DNA of 64,000 nt, taken from Theobroma cacao (lineage: Eukaryota; Streptophyta; Magnoliopsida; Malvales; Malvaceae). How positions within the stretch are numbered: the first letter of the stretch is position 1; each line of letters starts with the position of its first letter. Positions 32,606 to 46,445 of the stretch are shown here, piece by piece. The notes beneath the pieces are model-generated. The model did no database searches. It had not been told where the DNA came from and was given only the letters and a program-made list of their open reading frames with translations. The stretch is from positions 23,562,009-23,626,008 of the forward strand of contig NC_030851.1 in the NCBI RefSeq assembly GCF_000208745.1, given 5' to 3'. A program made the position numbers and the translations under genes.

Positions 32606-35600
32606 TATGGAACACTGAGAATGGAACGGCTTGCCTTTTGGGATTTTATGAGAAGTATTGCAGAGAATGTACAGGGTCCTTGGCTGGTTGGAGGCAACTT
32701 TAATGTTATCTTAAGGCAGGAAGAGAGATTTTTGGGTACAGACCCACATACGGGAGCCATGGAAGATTTTGCAAATGCCTTACTTGATTGTGGGTTAGTA
32801 GATGCAGGGTTCGAAGGCAACAATTTTACGTGGACTAACTCCCGGATGTTCCAAAGATTAGATCGGATTCTTTATAACCCACAGTGGGTAGCTCAGTTTA
32901 CTTCCACTCGGATTCAACATTTAAACCATGATGGTTCAGATCACTGCCTGCTTGTAATCTCTTGTTCTAACTCCACTATGTCGCGGCCTTCCTCATTTCG
33001 GTTCCTCCACTGTTGGACAAAGCATCATGGCTTCTTCGAATTTGTTGCTAATAATTGGAAATTACCGATGCAAGAGCAAGGCATGAAGGCATTTTGGTTG
33101 AAGCAGCTAAGGCTTAAGAAGGCTTTGAAAAGCTGGAACAAATATGTTTTTGGTGATATTTTCAACAATCTTAGAGCAGCCGAGAAATAGGCCGAGGAAA
33201 GTGAAAAGCGGTTTCAAGAAGACCAGTCCATGATAAACCGTGAAAACATGAATTTGTCCTATGCTAAACTTAACCACCTACTCAGTGTTGAAGATGCGTA
33301 CTGGCAGCAGAAATCAGGGGTCAAGTGGTTGATAGAGGGGGAAACCAACACACGGTTTTTCCACATGCGTGTGCAGAAGAAAAGAGTGAAAAATTCAATA
33401 TTCCGAATTCAGACTTGTGATGAATCGGTTGTGGAGGATCAAGAGCAGATTAAAAATTCAGCAGTAGACTATTTTGCTCAACTTTTGAAGGTTGACAACA
33501 GTGATAACACCAGGTTCAATGCTTCATTAATTCCTTCTTTATTAACTGATCGTGATAACGATTTTTTATGTGCAGTGCCTACAATCTCTGAAGTTAAGGA
33601 GGTAGTTTTTGCAATTGATAAAAATAGTGTGGCGGGTTTGGATGGGTTTTCCTCTCTCTTTTTTCAACATTGTTGGAATATAATTGCAGATGACCTTCTC
33701 GATGATATTCAGGATTTTTTTTTTAGAAGAGCAAGGATGCCTAAAGGAGTTACTTCTACAAATCTGGTTCTGTTACCAAAAAAACTGGATGCAATGCACT
33801 GGAGGGATTTTCGTCCAATTAGCTTATGCACTGTCCTCAACAAAATTGTCACCAAGCTATTGGCAAACCGGTTGTCTACAGTGTTGCCTTCATTGATAAC
33901 TGAAAATCAGAGTGGCTTTGTGAAAGGGAGACTAATCAGTGACAACATACTTTTGGCCCAGGATTTGATTGGTAAATTGGATCATAAATCGAGAGGAGGT
34001 AATGTTGTCTTGAAACTTGATATGATGAAAGCTTATGACCGGCTAAACTGGGATTTTTTATATTTGATGATGGAGAAATTTGGATTTAATGCTCAGTGGA
34101 TAGACATGATTAAACGCTGCATTTCGAACTGTTGGTTTTCTTTATTGATTAATGGGCAGTCAGTTGGGTACTTTAAATCTGAAAGGGGTTTACGACAAGG
34201 AGATGCAATTTCACCATTATTATTTATCCTTGCTGCTGAATACTTATCTTGTGGATTAAATAACTTATTCTCTCAATTCTGCTCATTGCATTATCAATCC
34301 GGATGCTCCATATATATTAGTCACCTTGCCTTTGCGGACGATGTTATGATTTTTACTAATGGAAGCAAAGCTGCCTTGCAGAAAGTGTTAATGTTCTTGC
34401 AGGAGTATGAACAGATTTCAGGGCAGAAGCTTAATCCCAACAAAAGTAACTTCATCACAGCCAATAGTGTGTCTAGCTCGAGATGCCAGATTATAACTCA
34501 AGCCACAGGATTTCATCAAACAAAATTACCCATCACATATTTGGGAGCTCCTCTGTACAAGGGACCTAAGAAGGTGTTGTTGTTTGATTCCCTTATTAAT
34601 AAGATCCAGGATCGCATTACAAGATGGGAGAATAAAGCTTTGTCCCCATAAGGACGTATTACTTTATTACGAAGTGTTTTGTCATCTTTGCCGATTTATT
34701 TGCTTCAAGTGCTTAAACCGCCTGTGACTGTTATTGAACGAATTGAGAGACTTTTTAATTCTTTTATTTGGGGAGGTTCATTAGATAGTAAAAAGATGCA
34801 TTGGACAGCATGGGGAAAAATAGCATTACCTTGTTCTGAAGGTGGATTAGGTATTTTTAATTTGAAGGATGTTTTTGAGGCTTTCACTGTGAAACTTTGG
34901 TGGAGATTTCGAACTTGTAATAACTTGTGGACTCGATATATGAGAGCTAGATACTGTACTGGCCAACTTCCTCACACTGTGACTTCTAAACCCCATGATT
35001 CACCTACATGGAAGAGAATGATCATTGGGAGAGACACAACAGGGTAGCAGATAAAGTGGCGGCTTGGGAAAGGAGATTTATTTTTCTGGCATGATAATTG
35101 GTTTGGAGATGACCCACTGGTAAACTCTTTCCCTTCATTTTCTAATTCCATGATTAAAGTTCATTATTTTTTTCATGATAATGAGTGGGATGTAAACAAG
35201 TTGAGAGTTGTACTGCCAACTAATGTTGTGAACGAGATATTGAAGATCCCTATATGTTGTACACAAGAAGATGTGGCGTATTGGGCTTTAACGCCAAATG
35301 GAGACTTTTCTACCAAGAGTGCATAGGAAATGCTTCGCCAACGCCAACCTAATCATCCATTAGGTAAGTTTTTTTGGCACACAAGTATCCCACTTACCGT
35401 CTCATTTTTCTTATGGCGTTTAGTGAATAATTGGATTCCTGTGGAGTTACGGATGAAATCAAAAGGATTCCAATTAGCATCGAAATGTCTTTGTTGCCGA
35501 TTGGAGGAGACAGTTATGCATGTATTTTGGGATGGTTCGGTTGCGCAACAGGTTTGGAATTATTTTGCGACATTCTTTCGAATATATGTTCTTAATCCCA

Positions 35601-36400
35601 ACAATGTTATGCAAATTATTCATGCTTGGTATTATTCTGGGGATTACACTAAACTTGGACATATTCAAATATTACTGCCTATACTGATTCTTTGGTTTCT
35701 TTGGGTTGAAAGAAATGATGCTAAACATAGAGGTCTTGGAATGTATCCGGATAGAGTTATTTGGCGTATTATGAAAATGTTATAGTAGCTATTTCAGGGC
35801 AATTTGTTACACCAATGGCAATGGCGAGGTGATCTCGATATTGGTATACATTGGGGTTTCCGTTTTGATCAAAAGAGCCAAGGTCCACCAAAAATTATTT
35901 ACTAGCATCGACCATTGATAGATGAATTTAAGCTGAATGTCGATGGTAGTTCCAAAGATGCCTTTCAGAATACTACTGGTGGGGTTCTTCTAAGAGACCA
36001 TACAGGTAATATGATTTTTGCTTTCTTTGAGAATTTTGGACCTCATAATTCGTTACAAGCAGAGTTAATGGTATTACATCGGGGTCTGCTTTTATGTATT
36101 GAGTACAATATATCTAGAGTCTGGATAGAAATGGATGCACAAGTAGTTGTACAAATGATTCAAGAGGGCCATCAGGGTTCTTCTAGGATTCGGTATTTGC
36201 TTGCTTCAATCCGTAGATGCTTGAGTGGTTTGTCTTTTCGTATTTCACACATTCATAGAGAAGGGAACCAGGCTGCAGATCATCTCTCAAATCAGGGGCA
36301 TACACTCCAAAATCTGCAGGTATTTTCACAAGCAGAAGGTCTACTCCAAGGTATAATTAGATTAGATAAAATAGATTTACCATATGTTCGTCTTAAATAA
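32606..36400 (+). pseudogene. LINE ORF2: endonuclease (partial), reverse transcriptase, zf-RVT, RNase H
   Basis: All pieces share one frame from 32606 to the stop at 36398. The AP-endonuclease tail shows GPWLVGGNFNVI (32671-32706; relatives have GGDFN), FTWTNSR, RLDRIL and SDHCLLV. RT shows KNSVAGLDGFS, DFRPISLC, NQSGFVKGR, KLDMMKAYDRL, GLRQGDAISPLLF and the catalytic LAFADD (34325-34342). A zf-RVT block (FFLWRLVNNWIP, CLCC, MHVFWD) lies at 35405-35535. The C-terminal RNase H has NVDGSS, AELMVL, EMDAQ and HREGNQAADHLS (35936-36290). Stops occur at 33188, 34649, 35045, 35324, 35783, 35786 and 35903; most sit where relatives have Trp or Gln. The protein would prime reverse transcription at nicked target DNA. 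Confidence 0.94.
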
Positions 36401-36640
36401 ATGTAAAAGAGTAGTACTCCAAATTTATTTATGTTATTTGTCTTTCTTAGATTCTTGTACTATGGAAAAATTTCAATTTTATGATAGCATTAAAAAATAT
36501 GCACATAAAATGAAATTTTCCATTTCAGGCATCTTTCTTTATCTTTCTCAAACTCTTGTAAATTTGGAGGTTCGGTTTATATCCCCCTCCCGATTGTACT
36601 TAATTTTTTCAATATTTAATAAAATTTTAACAAGGTAGCT
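32606..36640 (+). mobile_element. 5'-truncated L1-type LINE (non-LTR retrotransposon)
   Basis: The element starts inside the endonuclease domain, as 5'-truncated LINE copies usually do, and runs to about 36640, shortly before an A-rich stretch (36665-36675). ORF1 and the first part of the endonuclease are absent. I could not identify a clear target duplication. Confidence 0.85.
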
Positions 36641-36679
36641 GGGACTTGCGGGAACTTCCAGCATTAAAAAAAATATTAT

Positions 36680-38040
36680 ATTCTATAATCAAGAAACCTT
36701 GAGTTACATTCGCGGGGAGTTAGGTAAGAAAAGAATTTTATGACCTTAGACAAAATGAGAGTAAGGCAGGGTGTGTAGACCTTAGTTTAAAATAAATACC
36801 ATTAGATATAAATTTAACCATCCATAACCTAATCTTTTAAGGTCTAAGTCCATAATCATCCTCATGCTTTATAATCATAATCAAAAGCATAGAAATAAAT
36901 GCAAGCTCAATATCACTTGTTGATCTTGTGTGTTATTTGAGAAAAACATCAATTAAGTTACTTAAAATGCTTGACTCAAATTATTGGGTATTGTTTTAAT
37001 TCAATTTAGTGTATAAGAAATTTCCATTTTCAAAACATTTAAAGTAAACCTTTTCTCCTTTTGCTTAAATAGAAATCCATTGAAATAAAACTTTCCATTT
37101 TCTTCCATAATTAAACTCCTTTTAATTTTGAAAACCTCTTTATTTTAGGTACACTTCCTAGAATATATCTAAGACAACATCTTAATTTCTAACATTTAGA
37201 GTATGGATTAGGTTCCTAAATTGTATATTGTTCAAGTTACTTATTAAAACAAATTTTGGAAACTTCTAGTCAAACCAAAATTCTAAAGAAAGTTCAATGC
37301 TATCACATAATTTTAGAAATTTCTTTTAAAGTAAAAAACTATTTTCTATGAATTTCCCAAGTTAAAATGCTACCATTAATTTTAAGAATTTCTTTTATAG
37401 TAGGAAACAATTTTCTATTCTTTATGAATCACCCAAAATTAAAATAAATGTCATTTAAGTGTTCTTAAACTACATAAATCATGAGTGAAACTCATGAAAA
37501 AATTACTGAAAATATCCAGCAAGTGTGTTTAACAATTAAACACAAAATTCATGGAGAATTAAGCCACAAAAACTTATCATAGTTGCCCATAATTTTTCAC
37601 ATTGAATCTTTGTTGTTTTGGAACTCGAAAGCATGATTTTTATGAACTTTTCATACTAAATTAAGTTTGATTGAAATATGCAGTAACTTAATTTGATAAA
37701 ACTAATTTTTAACAATTTAAAACTGCTCATAACGCTTGCCCAATGTTAGCAAAATTAATTAGCTCATTAGTTTCCAAAATATGTCAAAACTATTCGGTTT
37801 TAACTTGGCTTTACAACCTTTTAATCCATTCATTAATTCTTCAGTTAAACATGATTTTAAACCTTTTAAAATATGTTTTAGTAGATTAAGCACTTGTTGT
37901 CTAGATTTGAATTAAAACAAAAAAAATAAATTTCAAAGAAAGCCTTCAAAATCTATATATACCAAATCAACATACAAATCAATCCTATTGATTATCAATA
38001 AGAATCAAGCATGCAAATTACATAAAAAAAATCAAATAAA
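36680..38040. other. Unassigned AT-rich sequence, possible interior remnant of a copia element
   Basis: It lies on the inner side of the PBS at 38042, so it may be decayed internal sequence of that element. I see no gag or pol motif on either strand. Confidence 0.4.
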
Positions 38041-38041
38041 G

Positions 38042-38053
38042 GCTTTGATACCA
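38042..38053 (-). other. Primer-binding site of a third copia element
   Basis: The minus strand reads TGGTATCAAAGC, one mismatch from the initiator-Met site, 2 bp from the LTR edge. Confidence 0.78.
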
Positions 38054-38055
38054 TT

Positions 38056-39793
38056 TCTAGGATTTGACCGTAGGCATAAACATGAAATTAAAAATATAGC
38101 GCAATGAGAAAATAAAATATGCATTTAATCAAAGAAACAGTCGATTCTCATTGAATCAATGTTTGTATTTTGCATGTAATTTTCAAATTAATTATGAACA
38201 TTCATAAGTTTAAGTATCATGTACTTTGCTTTAGAAATCACAATCAAGAGCCAATTAAATGCAAAAGGCTTGTGATGAAGCAAGAAACCCGAAAAAGAGA
38301 ACAAGTCAGTCTGAAATCCTTTAGCGAAATTCATTACTTCTTTACCTTTAGGATTTGTCAAATCTTCAGCCACCCAAATATTTGGCCTAACAGTAATCCA
38401 CATAGTGACAGAATAAGACCTTCTCAAAGGCAGGGTCTTACTTGTGTTAGCAAGTTTTGTTTCTAAAACAAAAAGATCAAAAGTTCTTGTTGAATCTTAT
38501 TTCTATCAAATAAAGAAAACTATTTTTCTTTTCTTATTTTACAATATAGCTAAGAAGTGGCTGAAGGCTTAGAGTTTTAGTTGGCTAACATAACATATTT
38601 ATATAGTCAAACTAAGTTGTAACCATAGATGCAACATTTGTATTTTTATTCAATTAAGTCCTTTGAGCTTAATTAATTTTCTCACTTTATTTTGGTCTAT
38701 TTCAATTAAGTCCAACTTGATTGATTATCTTGATGTAATCTCAATCATATCACTTAATGTGTATGACCCATGAGGCTTCTAACATGTTGATAATAAATAT
38801 AAATCAAAATCAAATATCAATTTAATAATTTATTTAAATTTATAAATCATGAGTTGTATCTAGCAGCACATTATGACCAACCAAATGTTAGAGAGTCAAT
38901 TAAAGAATTTGACAAAACTCTTCAGTGATAAGCCTTTCAGTGCAATATGGTCTTTTTATAAAATATCTCAGATATGTGATAGAATATGGCTCGGTGTCTA
39001 CTTATGATTTTTCATATTAGTTCTCATAATTCATAACTAACCTTATGAATTTAAGAAACTAACTTTCGCCAGATTCATCATGTTTTGGCCGAAGACTTTA
39101 TACAAGTTAATCTAGAATTCAGAATAAGTGAGATACATCCCCTTATATCACTTGGAGTGATAAATACTTTCTTGACCACTCATCCACCTTCATTTGCTTT
39201 ATGGCATACCCAAAAACACCCTGTTTAGGCATCTGGTCGCCTTTAGATCCATAGGGGTGAAATCAAAGTATATCATTTCCTATACAAGATGACTTTGTCT
39301 CTTAAGTTCGAGGACTAGTTGCACAACTATCACATGAGAATATATTCTATAGACACTTGAATGAAATACCAAATGGAGTTCTCATAGTGGGTTGTGTTCA
39401 TTGAATTTGTTCTCTAACAAGTACTCACATGTTATCCTTAAGTATCCCATATACTTCAATCTATGAGATCGATTGCTTACTTCCCAAGTAAGGAGGCTTA
39501 ACATATACTAGTCTTTGAGCATTGTCAATGCCCTGTGTTGACAATACAATGACAAGGAACAGTTTTAAGAACATGGCTTTGATGCATAGTCATCTCATTA
39601 TTGTAACAACTTTACAATTCTCTTGCAAGGCCCTTATGTTCCATGGGCTTCATCCAATTAATAGTTAATAATTCCCTATTATTGCACTAATATAAAGAAA
39701 AACCTCTATCATGTAATGTTATGTGATTAACAATGCATTAAATAACAATATATCCCCTAATCAATTCAATCGACTCTAGGTCATATACCAACA
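38056..39793 (-). mobile_element. Copia-type 5' LTR (minus orientation), about 1.74 kb
   Basis: On the minus strand the block begins TGTTGGTATATGACC (39793) and ends near TCCTAGA (38056), directly before a PBS. The start TGTTGGTATATG is typical of plant copia LTRs; the inner end has lost its canonical CA. The sequence shows no relation to the A and B LTRs. No 3' LTR or coding part is seen, so the element is truncated or largely deleted. Confidence 0.7.
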
Positions 39794-40835
39794 ATTGCAT
39801 AGGTTGTAGTTGATTAGTGCTGTCAAAATCCTTTTGTGGTAGTGAACTTTTGTAATTTTACAGACTCTCAAAGCCCTTACCATAATTTTATGTCATGAAA
39901 AGTGTTTTACAGGTCATGCTAAAGACCTGATGATGGCATAATGGTAAAGAAGACTAATAAAATCAAGCTTTTTTTAATTTAAAAAAAAAAGTGCACTAAT
40001 AAAAACGAAGGAGTAGCTACCGTATATATAATATAAAAGAGACATACCTGTTTTTTATAGCCAATAACAAGTTCATATATCCTAAAAAAAGTCGCAGAAA
40101 ATGGATGGACTCTACATATGTTTGTTTGAAGATAAATGTGATCATACTTCGCAGAAAGTGCTTTGATGATTCATTTACAATATAAGACTGATGGGGTATG
40201 TAATATCTAGTCATATTTTCAATTTTTATACACATTATATTCTTTTTGGCCGATCTCATGCTGGCAACAAAACTTGTTCAGAAGAGAATGTTAGAGTTGC
40301 TTAATCCTTTTAATCCCTTTAGAATTAATCCACATAATTAAATGATGCGGGTTTTTCACTATGAATTAGTCCGCCTGCTGCCCATCAAACTTAATTAGAT
40401 AAAAAGATTTAGTATTAAGTTGATCAATATCTTTAATTCTTTTCACTCATCGATCTTAGTCATACATCAAACTTGTATAGATTTCATCTCCTTAGGTTTT
40501 GTGTGCATATTTTCCAAACTATTATATTATTCAATTAATGGAAAATGTTCGTGGCTGTCTTCATCGCATGTCAATTGCTCTTTGATTTTATTTGGCATTG
40601 TAGTTTTCACTGCGCTGTCACCTGACTCTTCTGCGAAGTATCGTTTGTTTTTAAACAAATATTTTCTGGAGTTCCCAACTTTTCCATATTCATAGCAATA
40701 ACCTCCTAACTCCCAGGTACAGTAGCTTCCAAAATGTTTCTCTCAAGGCCCAACTTTCATTTTTGTCTTGCCATGTATTTCCTTTCATGCGTAGATAATA
40801 TCTATATCTAAATATAGTAGTAACTGGGTTTGGCG
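39794..40835. other. Upstream region of the GLR gene
   Basis: AT-rich, with no open reading frame or repeat boundary that I can support. The proximal promoter of the GLR gene presumably lies in its right part. Confidence 0.5.
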
Positions 40836-40849
40836 CTATATATATAAAA
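40836..40849 (+). promoter_or_regulatory. Probable TATA box of the GLR gene
   Basis: CTATATATATAAAA lies 43-56 bp before the ATG at 40892. With initiation about 30 bp downstream, the 5' leader would be only about 20 nt. Confidence 0.65.
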
Positions 40850-40891
40850 GAAACTTGTACAGCCGACTAGCTACCTAACTAGCAGCTAGGC

Positions 40892-43800
40892 ATGGCGAAC
40901 TGCCTTCATCTCTTGTATCTCTTATGTTTCTTTCTTTGGGTTCAGTTGGAAGTCAAGTCGGAAACGAGAGGAGTTGAAGTGAACACCTCGATTCAAGTTG
41001 GGGTGATTCTTGATTTGAAATCACCGCTGGGTGCCATGGCTGAGATATGCATTTCCATGGCAGTCTCGGATTTTTATGATGGCCATTCTGATTATCAGAC
41101 GAGACTGGTTCTAAATACGAGGGATGCACATGATTCCGTTGGGATGGCTTCTTCAGGTAGATTTTATTTAGCTATAACTACATTATTATACTATTGATAA
41201 AATAAATCTTATGTCAATTACTCTTAAAGTGTAATAATGATTTGTTACCTTTATTTAATAAGTTCAAGATGGATGCTGTTGTCATAACGTATGAGTTTCA
41301 AATTTTTAGGTTCAATTCCTTGAATGGATAAAAAAGGGGTTAAAAGGATATATACCTCTCAATTTCATTCTATAATCTAAGTATATCCAAAACAAAAAAA
41401 GAAAAGGGGTGACGTTTTAACTTGACAATTTGAATGGCTGATTAAGAATTCGGACGAGAAATTGAACCAATGGTGCCACTGATTCCTAGCTCGGTTGATT
41501 GACTCAATCTCAATCTTATATATGTATATATATATATTGATAATTTTATTGAGTGAAATTAACCGTGTAATTTTTTTATATGAATATAACTTATTCAAAG
41601 AGTATTAATTTAAAAAAAAATTATAAAGTATCATGTGAAAAAAAATTGAAACCGTAAAGATGTAAGTAGAGTTTATCTACTAAATATTTGACCAACTGTT
41701 TAAACCTTTAATTAATAAACAAGTGGCTAAACATTTTTTCCGCTTATCAAAAATAAAAAACAAAAAAATTCAAATATTTGTCATTAATTAAAAAAATTGA
41801 AAATAAAGAAACAATTAAACAAATTCTTCGAAACCTGCAAGGGTTAGTAGAACTTTAATACTCTACAACAAATTTGTAATATTTTTAAATTTTAGGCATA
41901 ATAATAAAAGAATACCTCAAATTATAGAAGATTTTTTTACTTAGAACTTTATTTTTTATTTGATGTAGTTAAGCTCTCATACATTTATCTTGTTTCGAAG
42001 AAAGTCCAATTTGAATGGAAAATGCTGCTGAAAACAATTAACAGTTTCATTGACCCATATAAATTTATGGAAAATCTATATTCTTTTTAAATTTTTTGGG
42101 TCCGTAAAAGAAAAGTAGTTCTAGATTTACATTCAATTAATATATTGTCAACGTAGATGTGAGTCATATCAGCATTTTCATCCTAATTCGAGTCTATTAA
42201 AAGAAAATAATAATAAAAGGTCTCTATTGCACCAAATAAAAAAAAAAAAAAAAGAAGACCAAAGACAAAATTTTTTACTTTATAATTAGGATGATCATTA
42301 TGNAAAAAATAAAAAAAAAAAAAGAGCCAAAGCAAAATTTTTTCTATAATTGGATGATCATTATGCCTAAATCTTAAAAGTTGTAGAATGATTATAAATA
42401 ATCATTGCATATTATGTATTTCATGGTTTTGCCATTTGTATGGATGGAACAGTTGTAGACTTGCTGAAGAATGAGCAAGCGCATGCCATTATAGGGCCAC
42501 AGTGGTCAGCGGAGGCTAAATTTGCGATTGAACTAGGTGAAATGGCTCATGTTCCCTTGGTTTCATTTTCTGCAACAAGCCCTTCACTTTCTCCAACCCA
42601 AAATACTTACTTCATCCGAACAGCCCAAAACGATGCCTCCCAAATCAGGGCCATTGTGGCCGTTTTGAAACAATTTGGATGGCCTCAAGTTGTTCTAATA
42701 CATGAAGATACAGAATACGGCACTGAGATAGTTCCTTATTTATTTGATTCATGGCGGGAGAACGACATTGGCTTAGCATACAAAAGCAAGATTTCTTCTT
42801 CTGCCACGGATTACGAAATTTCAAGAGAACTAAACAAGTTGAGGGCCCTGCAGACAAAGGTATTTTTAGTGCACATGACTAGTTCTCTTGGGTCTCGTTT
42901 ATTTAGCCTGGTGGATAAGGCTGGAATGATGAGTATAGGGTACTCATGGCTTATAACTGATGGCATATCAAATTCATTGGAAGACATGGATCCTGCGGTT
43001 ATTCATTCAATGGAAGGCGTGTTGGGAGTAAAGCCCCATGTGCCTGAGACACACGTTGTCAAGACTTTCAAAAAGAGATGGCAAAGGAATCTCCATTTGT
43101 TAAAGCCTAATAGTTCGGTAGGTGAGTTAAACATCTTTGGTTTTTGGGCATATGATACAGTCTGGGCATTAGCCACAGCAGCAGAGAGGATTGTGCCAGT
43201 AAATCCTACTTTCTTGAAGGTAGGCACTAATGGAAGTGTGATGGATCTTGCAAATTTAAGTATTTCTAAGATTGGTCCAAGATTTCTCAGTGAGATCTTA
43301 AACACCAAATTCAAAGGACTTGGTGGAGACTTTCACTTGGTTGATGGGCAGCTACAACCTTCAGTATTTGAAATATTCAATGTAATTGGAAGAGGACAAC
43401 GAATCGTTGGATTTTGGACCCCGAAGGAAGGAATATCACCAGCGCTAAGTTCAACTGAAAGAGTAGCTAGCTCAGGTCTTAAAAACATCATATGGCCTGG
43501 AGACTCGACAGAAGTACCAACAGGCTGGGCTATACCCATGTTGAGAATTGGTGTTCCAGTGAAAACAGGTTTCACCCAGTTTGTGAAAATAGACAAGAAT
43601 GGTGCAGATGAGATCCGCTGCACAGGGTTCTCCATAGAAGTTTTCGAAGCTGCATTGAAGAAATTGGCTTTCAATGTTTCTTATGTATATGTTCCCTTCA
43701 TGAATGACGAGGGAAAGAGCAATGGTTCTTATAATGACCTTCTCCACCAGATTGAGCACAAGGTTAGAACAGAGCTTTCTTTATCTATCTTTTCTAGCTA

Positions 43801-46011
43801 TTACTTGCATAACATGTGGTCTGCTTTATCTATCTTTTCTAGCTATTACTTGTACAATAGGTGGATAAAAAGTACAAAACTATGCACATTTCTTACTCTA
43901 TGTTTGGTAAGAAAGGAAGAAAATAGAGAAAGGGAAAAATGTGAGGAAAGAAAACAAAAACGAGAGAAAGAAAAGTTTTTTTTTTCTTTTATTTAATATG
44001 AAAGATAAAAATAATTAGGAAAAAAGAAATTAGGGTAAAATGGCAAGTAAAATAGTTAAGCCGAATAGAAAAAAGTAATTTTCTTTTAATTTGAAGCGAT
44101 TATATTTTGAAAATGTTCAAATTCATCCTTCATTTTAACTTTTTTATTTCTTTCTTACTAAATGAAAAAAGGGAACGCATTAAAAGAAACACTACTTTTC
44201 TTTTTTCCCATTCTTTCTATACTCTTTCCCTTCTACCTCCTACCAAACATAGTGTTAAATTTTGGCTTTATTTTTGACTTATTTCCTTTTTATCACGAGA
44301 CAATTTAGATTGTTGATGCAGTGGTGGGAGACACAACAATTATTGCCGACCGGACATCATATGTTGACTTCACATTGCCTTACACAGAGTCACGGATAGT
44401 AATGGTCGTACCCATCAAACATGAAAAATCCCTGTGGAGTTTCTTGCAACCTTTAGGTTGGGATCTTTGGTTTACAATCATTGGATCTTGCATCTTCTTT
44501 GGTCTCGTCATTCGGATTATGGAGCGCCATCACACCGCAAACACAAGATTTGGAGGGCCACCTAGTCGACAGCTTGGCATGATCTTTTGGTTTCCATTCT
44601 CATCTCTAGTCTTTCCTCAAAGTAAATCCTTTTACTTTTGAATGAAAATCTTCTTTAAATTCTAAATATCACTAGCTATACGGCTAATCGTCCACAATTG
44701 GCTGTGACCATAATTTATTGTTAGGCACTGTGTTATCAATCACTATTTTCTTTCATGTCAAACTTAAAAATAGGTTGCCTGATTGTCGTATCTTGTTCCA
44801 AGAACAACTTTACCTTTTTCAACAATTACTTACAGATTATTCCAACTATTTCTCCTGAAAATTATCCATACGGATGATACTCGATGCATATTTCACAACC
44901 AACAAAGGAACCGGTTTTACCCTTTTTTTTTTTCTGAGAACTGTGTATTTCACCGTTTTTAAACTACTTATGGAAATTGAGGTTGTAGAAAGAGATATAA
45001 TACAGGAAGAATTATTAGACTTGGTAAGAAAAGTTTTCCTCTTGTAACAGGGGAGCTGCTACTCAATGACTACTCCATATTTGTGCTGGTCATGTGGTTG
45101 TTTTTGGCATATATCTTGATGCAGAGTTACACAGCAAGCTTGTCTTCAATATTGACGGTGGATCAGTTGCATCCCACATTCTTTAGTGTCCAAAACCTCA
45201 AAACAAAAGGTTACAATGTTGGATACCAAAACGGTTCCTTTGTGCTAGACTTCTTAAAGAATCGGTTGAAGTTCGATGAGTCCAAACTCAAGGCATATGA
45301 CACTATTCAGGATTATGACAAGGCCTTGTCAGAGGGAAGTGAACATGATGGAGTTGCTGCGATCTTCGATGAGATTCCTTTTATCAGGCTTTTCCTTGAT
45401 AAATATGGTTCAAACTATATGATAACTGGACCGACGTATAGGACTGACGGGTTTGGATTTGTAAGTTTTATGTCTCTTTTCTACACTAAGAAATTAGTTT
45501 ATTTACTTTTCTGCTGTCATTCTTGAGATTGATAATTAATATCATTACGGATTAACTCTTCCAGGCATTCCCAAGAGGCTCCCCTCTAGTCCCTTATATT
45601 TCAAGGGCAATCTTGAAAGTCAGAGAGGATACAATAATGGATAACATTGAGAAAAAGTATTTTAAGCATCAGGTTACATCTTTATATTCAGCTGCTCCAA
45701 TCTCTGCAGATAGTCGTAGTCTTAGTTTACATAGCTTCGGTGGTCTCTTTATCATCACAGGGATTGCCACATTGTTAGCCCTGGTCATTTCAGAAGGCTA
45801 TTTTTGGGAAAAACCTGTTTCTATGGCAAAAAAATATGGTCAAAGATATCTTTCCTCTCGAGCTTCCAATATTGAAACTAAACTGGTAGCTCATTCAACA
45901 ACTGTGATGAATGCTAGTACACATTCGCTTGATGAAATTCAAATTAATTCAGGGGATTCTTCTGGAGTTTCTGACCTCAGTGACGGAAGTGTTCATCAAG
46001 AAAATGAGTAA
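40892..46011 (+). CDS. GLR: Glutamate receptor-like channel, clade-2-like (five exons, 914 aa)
   Basis: Exons: 40892-41156, 42453-43762, 44309-44621, 45051-45460, 45565-46011. All four introns are GT...AG and phases fit (1, 0, 1, 0), giving 914 codons plus TAA. Residues 1-24 form a signal peptide (LYLLCFFLWV). The amino-terminal ligand-sensing domain covers about 35-410 (VVDLLKNEQAHAIIGPQW at 89-106). The S1 lobe begins near 447 (LRIGVPVKTGFTQFV), with DAVVGDTTIIADRTSYVDF after exon 3 starts. M1 is about 578-598, the pore loop 615-627 (GMIFWFPFSSLVF), M3 637-666 including SYTASLSSILTV, then S2 with TDGFGFAFPRGSPL across the last junction, and M4 824-843. GLRs are plasma- or endomembrane ligand-gated cation channels. 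Length is normal for the family and no stop or frameshift is seen. A full 5' RNA end cannot be checked. Confidence 0.95.
42236..42366. other. Near-duplicate flanking a single N in GLR intron 1
   Basis: The N at 42303 separates two near-identical A-rich stretches ending in GATGATCATTATG. They differ mainly in homopolymer lengths. This looks like an unmerged read or contig overlap, so intron 1 is probably about 60 bp shorter than it appears. Confidence 0.8.
43779..43852. repeat. 45-bp-period duplication at the start of GLR intron 2
   Basis: A 29-bp word starting CTTTATCTATCTTTTCTAG occurs at 43779 and again at 43824. It lies just after the donor at 43763. An apparent in-frame read-through from exon 2 to 43996 runs through it; I treat that as intron. 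Confidence 0.8.
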
Positions 46012-46445
46012 AAGAAATGGAAACTGAAGACGAATGTCACTCATCGTAGCTTGGTCTTCTAATTGCAGCTGTCAATCCCTAGATACACATTAACATATAT
46101 ATTATGTTTGTTTATTGTTAGTGACTTGATCCGTATATATCATCTTTAGCAGTATATGATATGCTAAGCATAAAATAATTACTTCTAATTTTACTTGTTT
46201 GGTTTCTGTAAAAGTTGGTAGCATTTGTCAATATCTAATGGATTGACTATATTGAATTTTATTGAAAAAGATTTGCAAAAAACCAAGTCTCAAGGATTGA
46301 GTTTTTGACACTGTTGAAATAAATAGTGAATTTCGCAAGGACTAAGATTCTAGAGAGAAACAGGAAAACGTCTTTTCAGCAATGGTGTCGGTTATGTAGT
46401 TTTTATTGTAATTATAGTAACACAAAGTTACACTGTTAGCGCGGC

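Noticed and set aside
38170..38466. 98-codon ORF as a gene
   Set aside because: It lies inside the copia-type LTR 38056-39793 and has no domain.
42440..43996. A single 518-codon ORF as the GLR coding unit
   Set aside because: Its start is an intronic ATG and its end reads through the donor at 43763. The spliced model joins conserved GLR blocks in phase.
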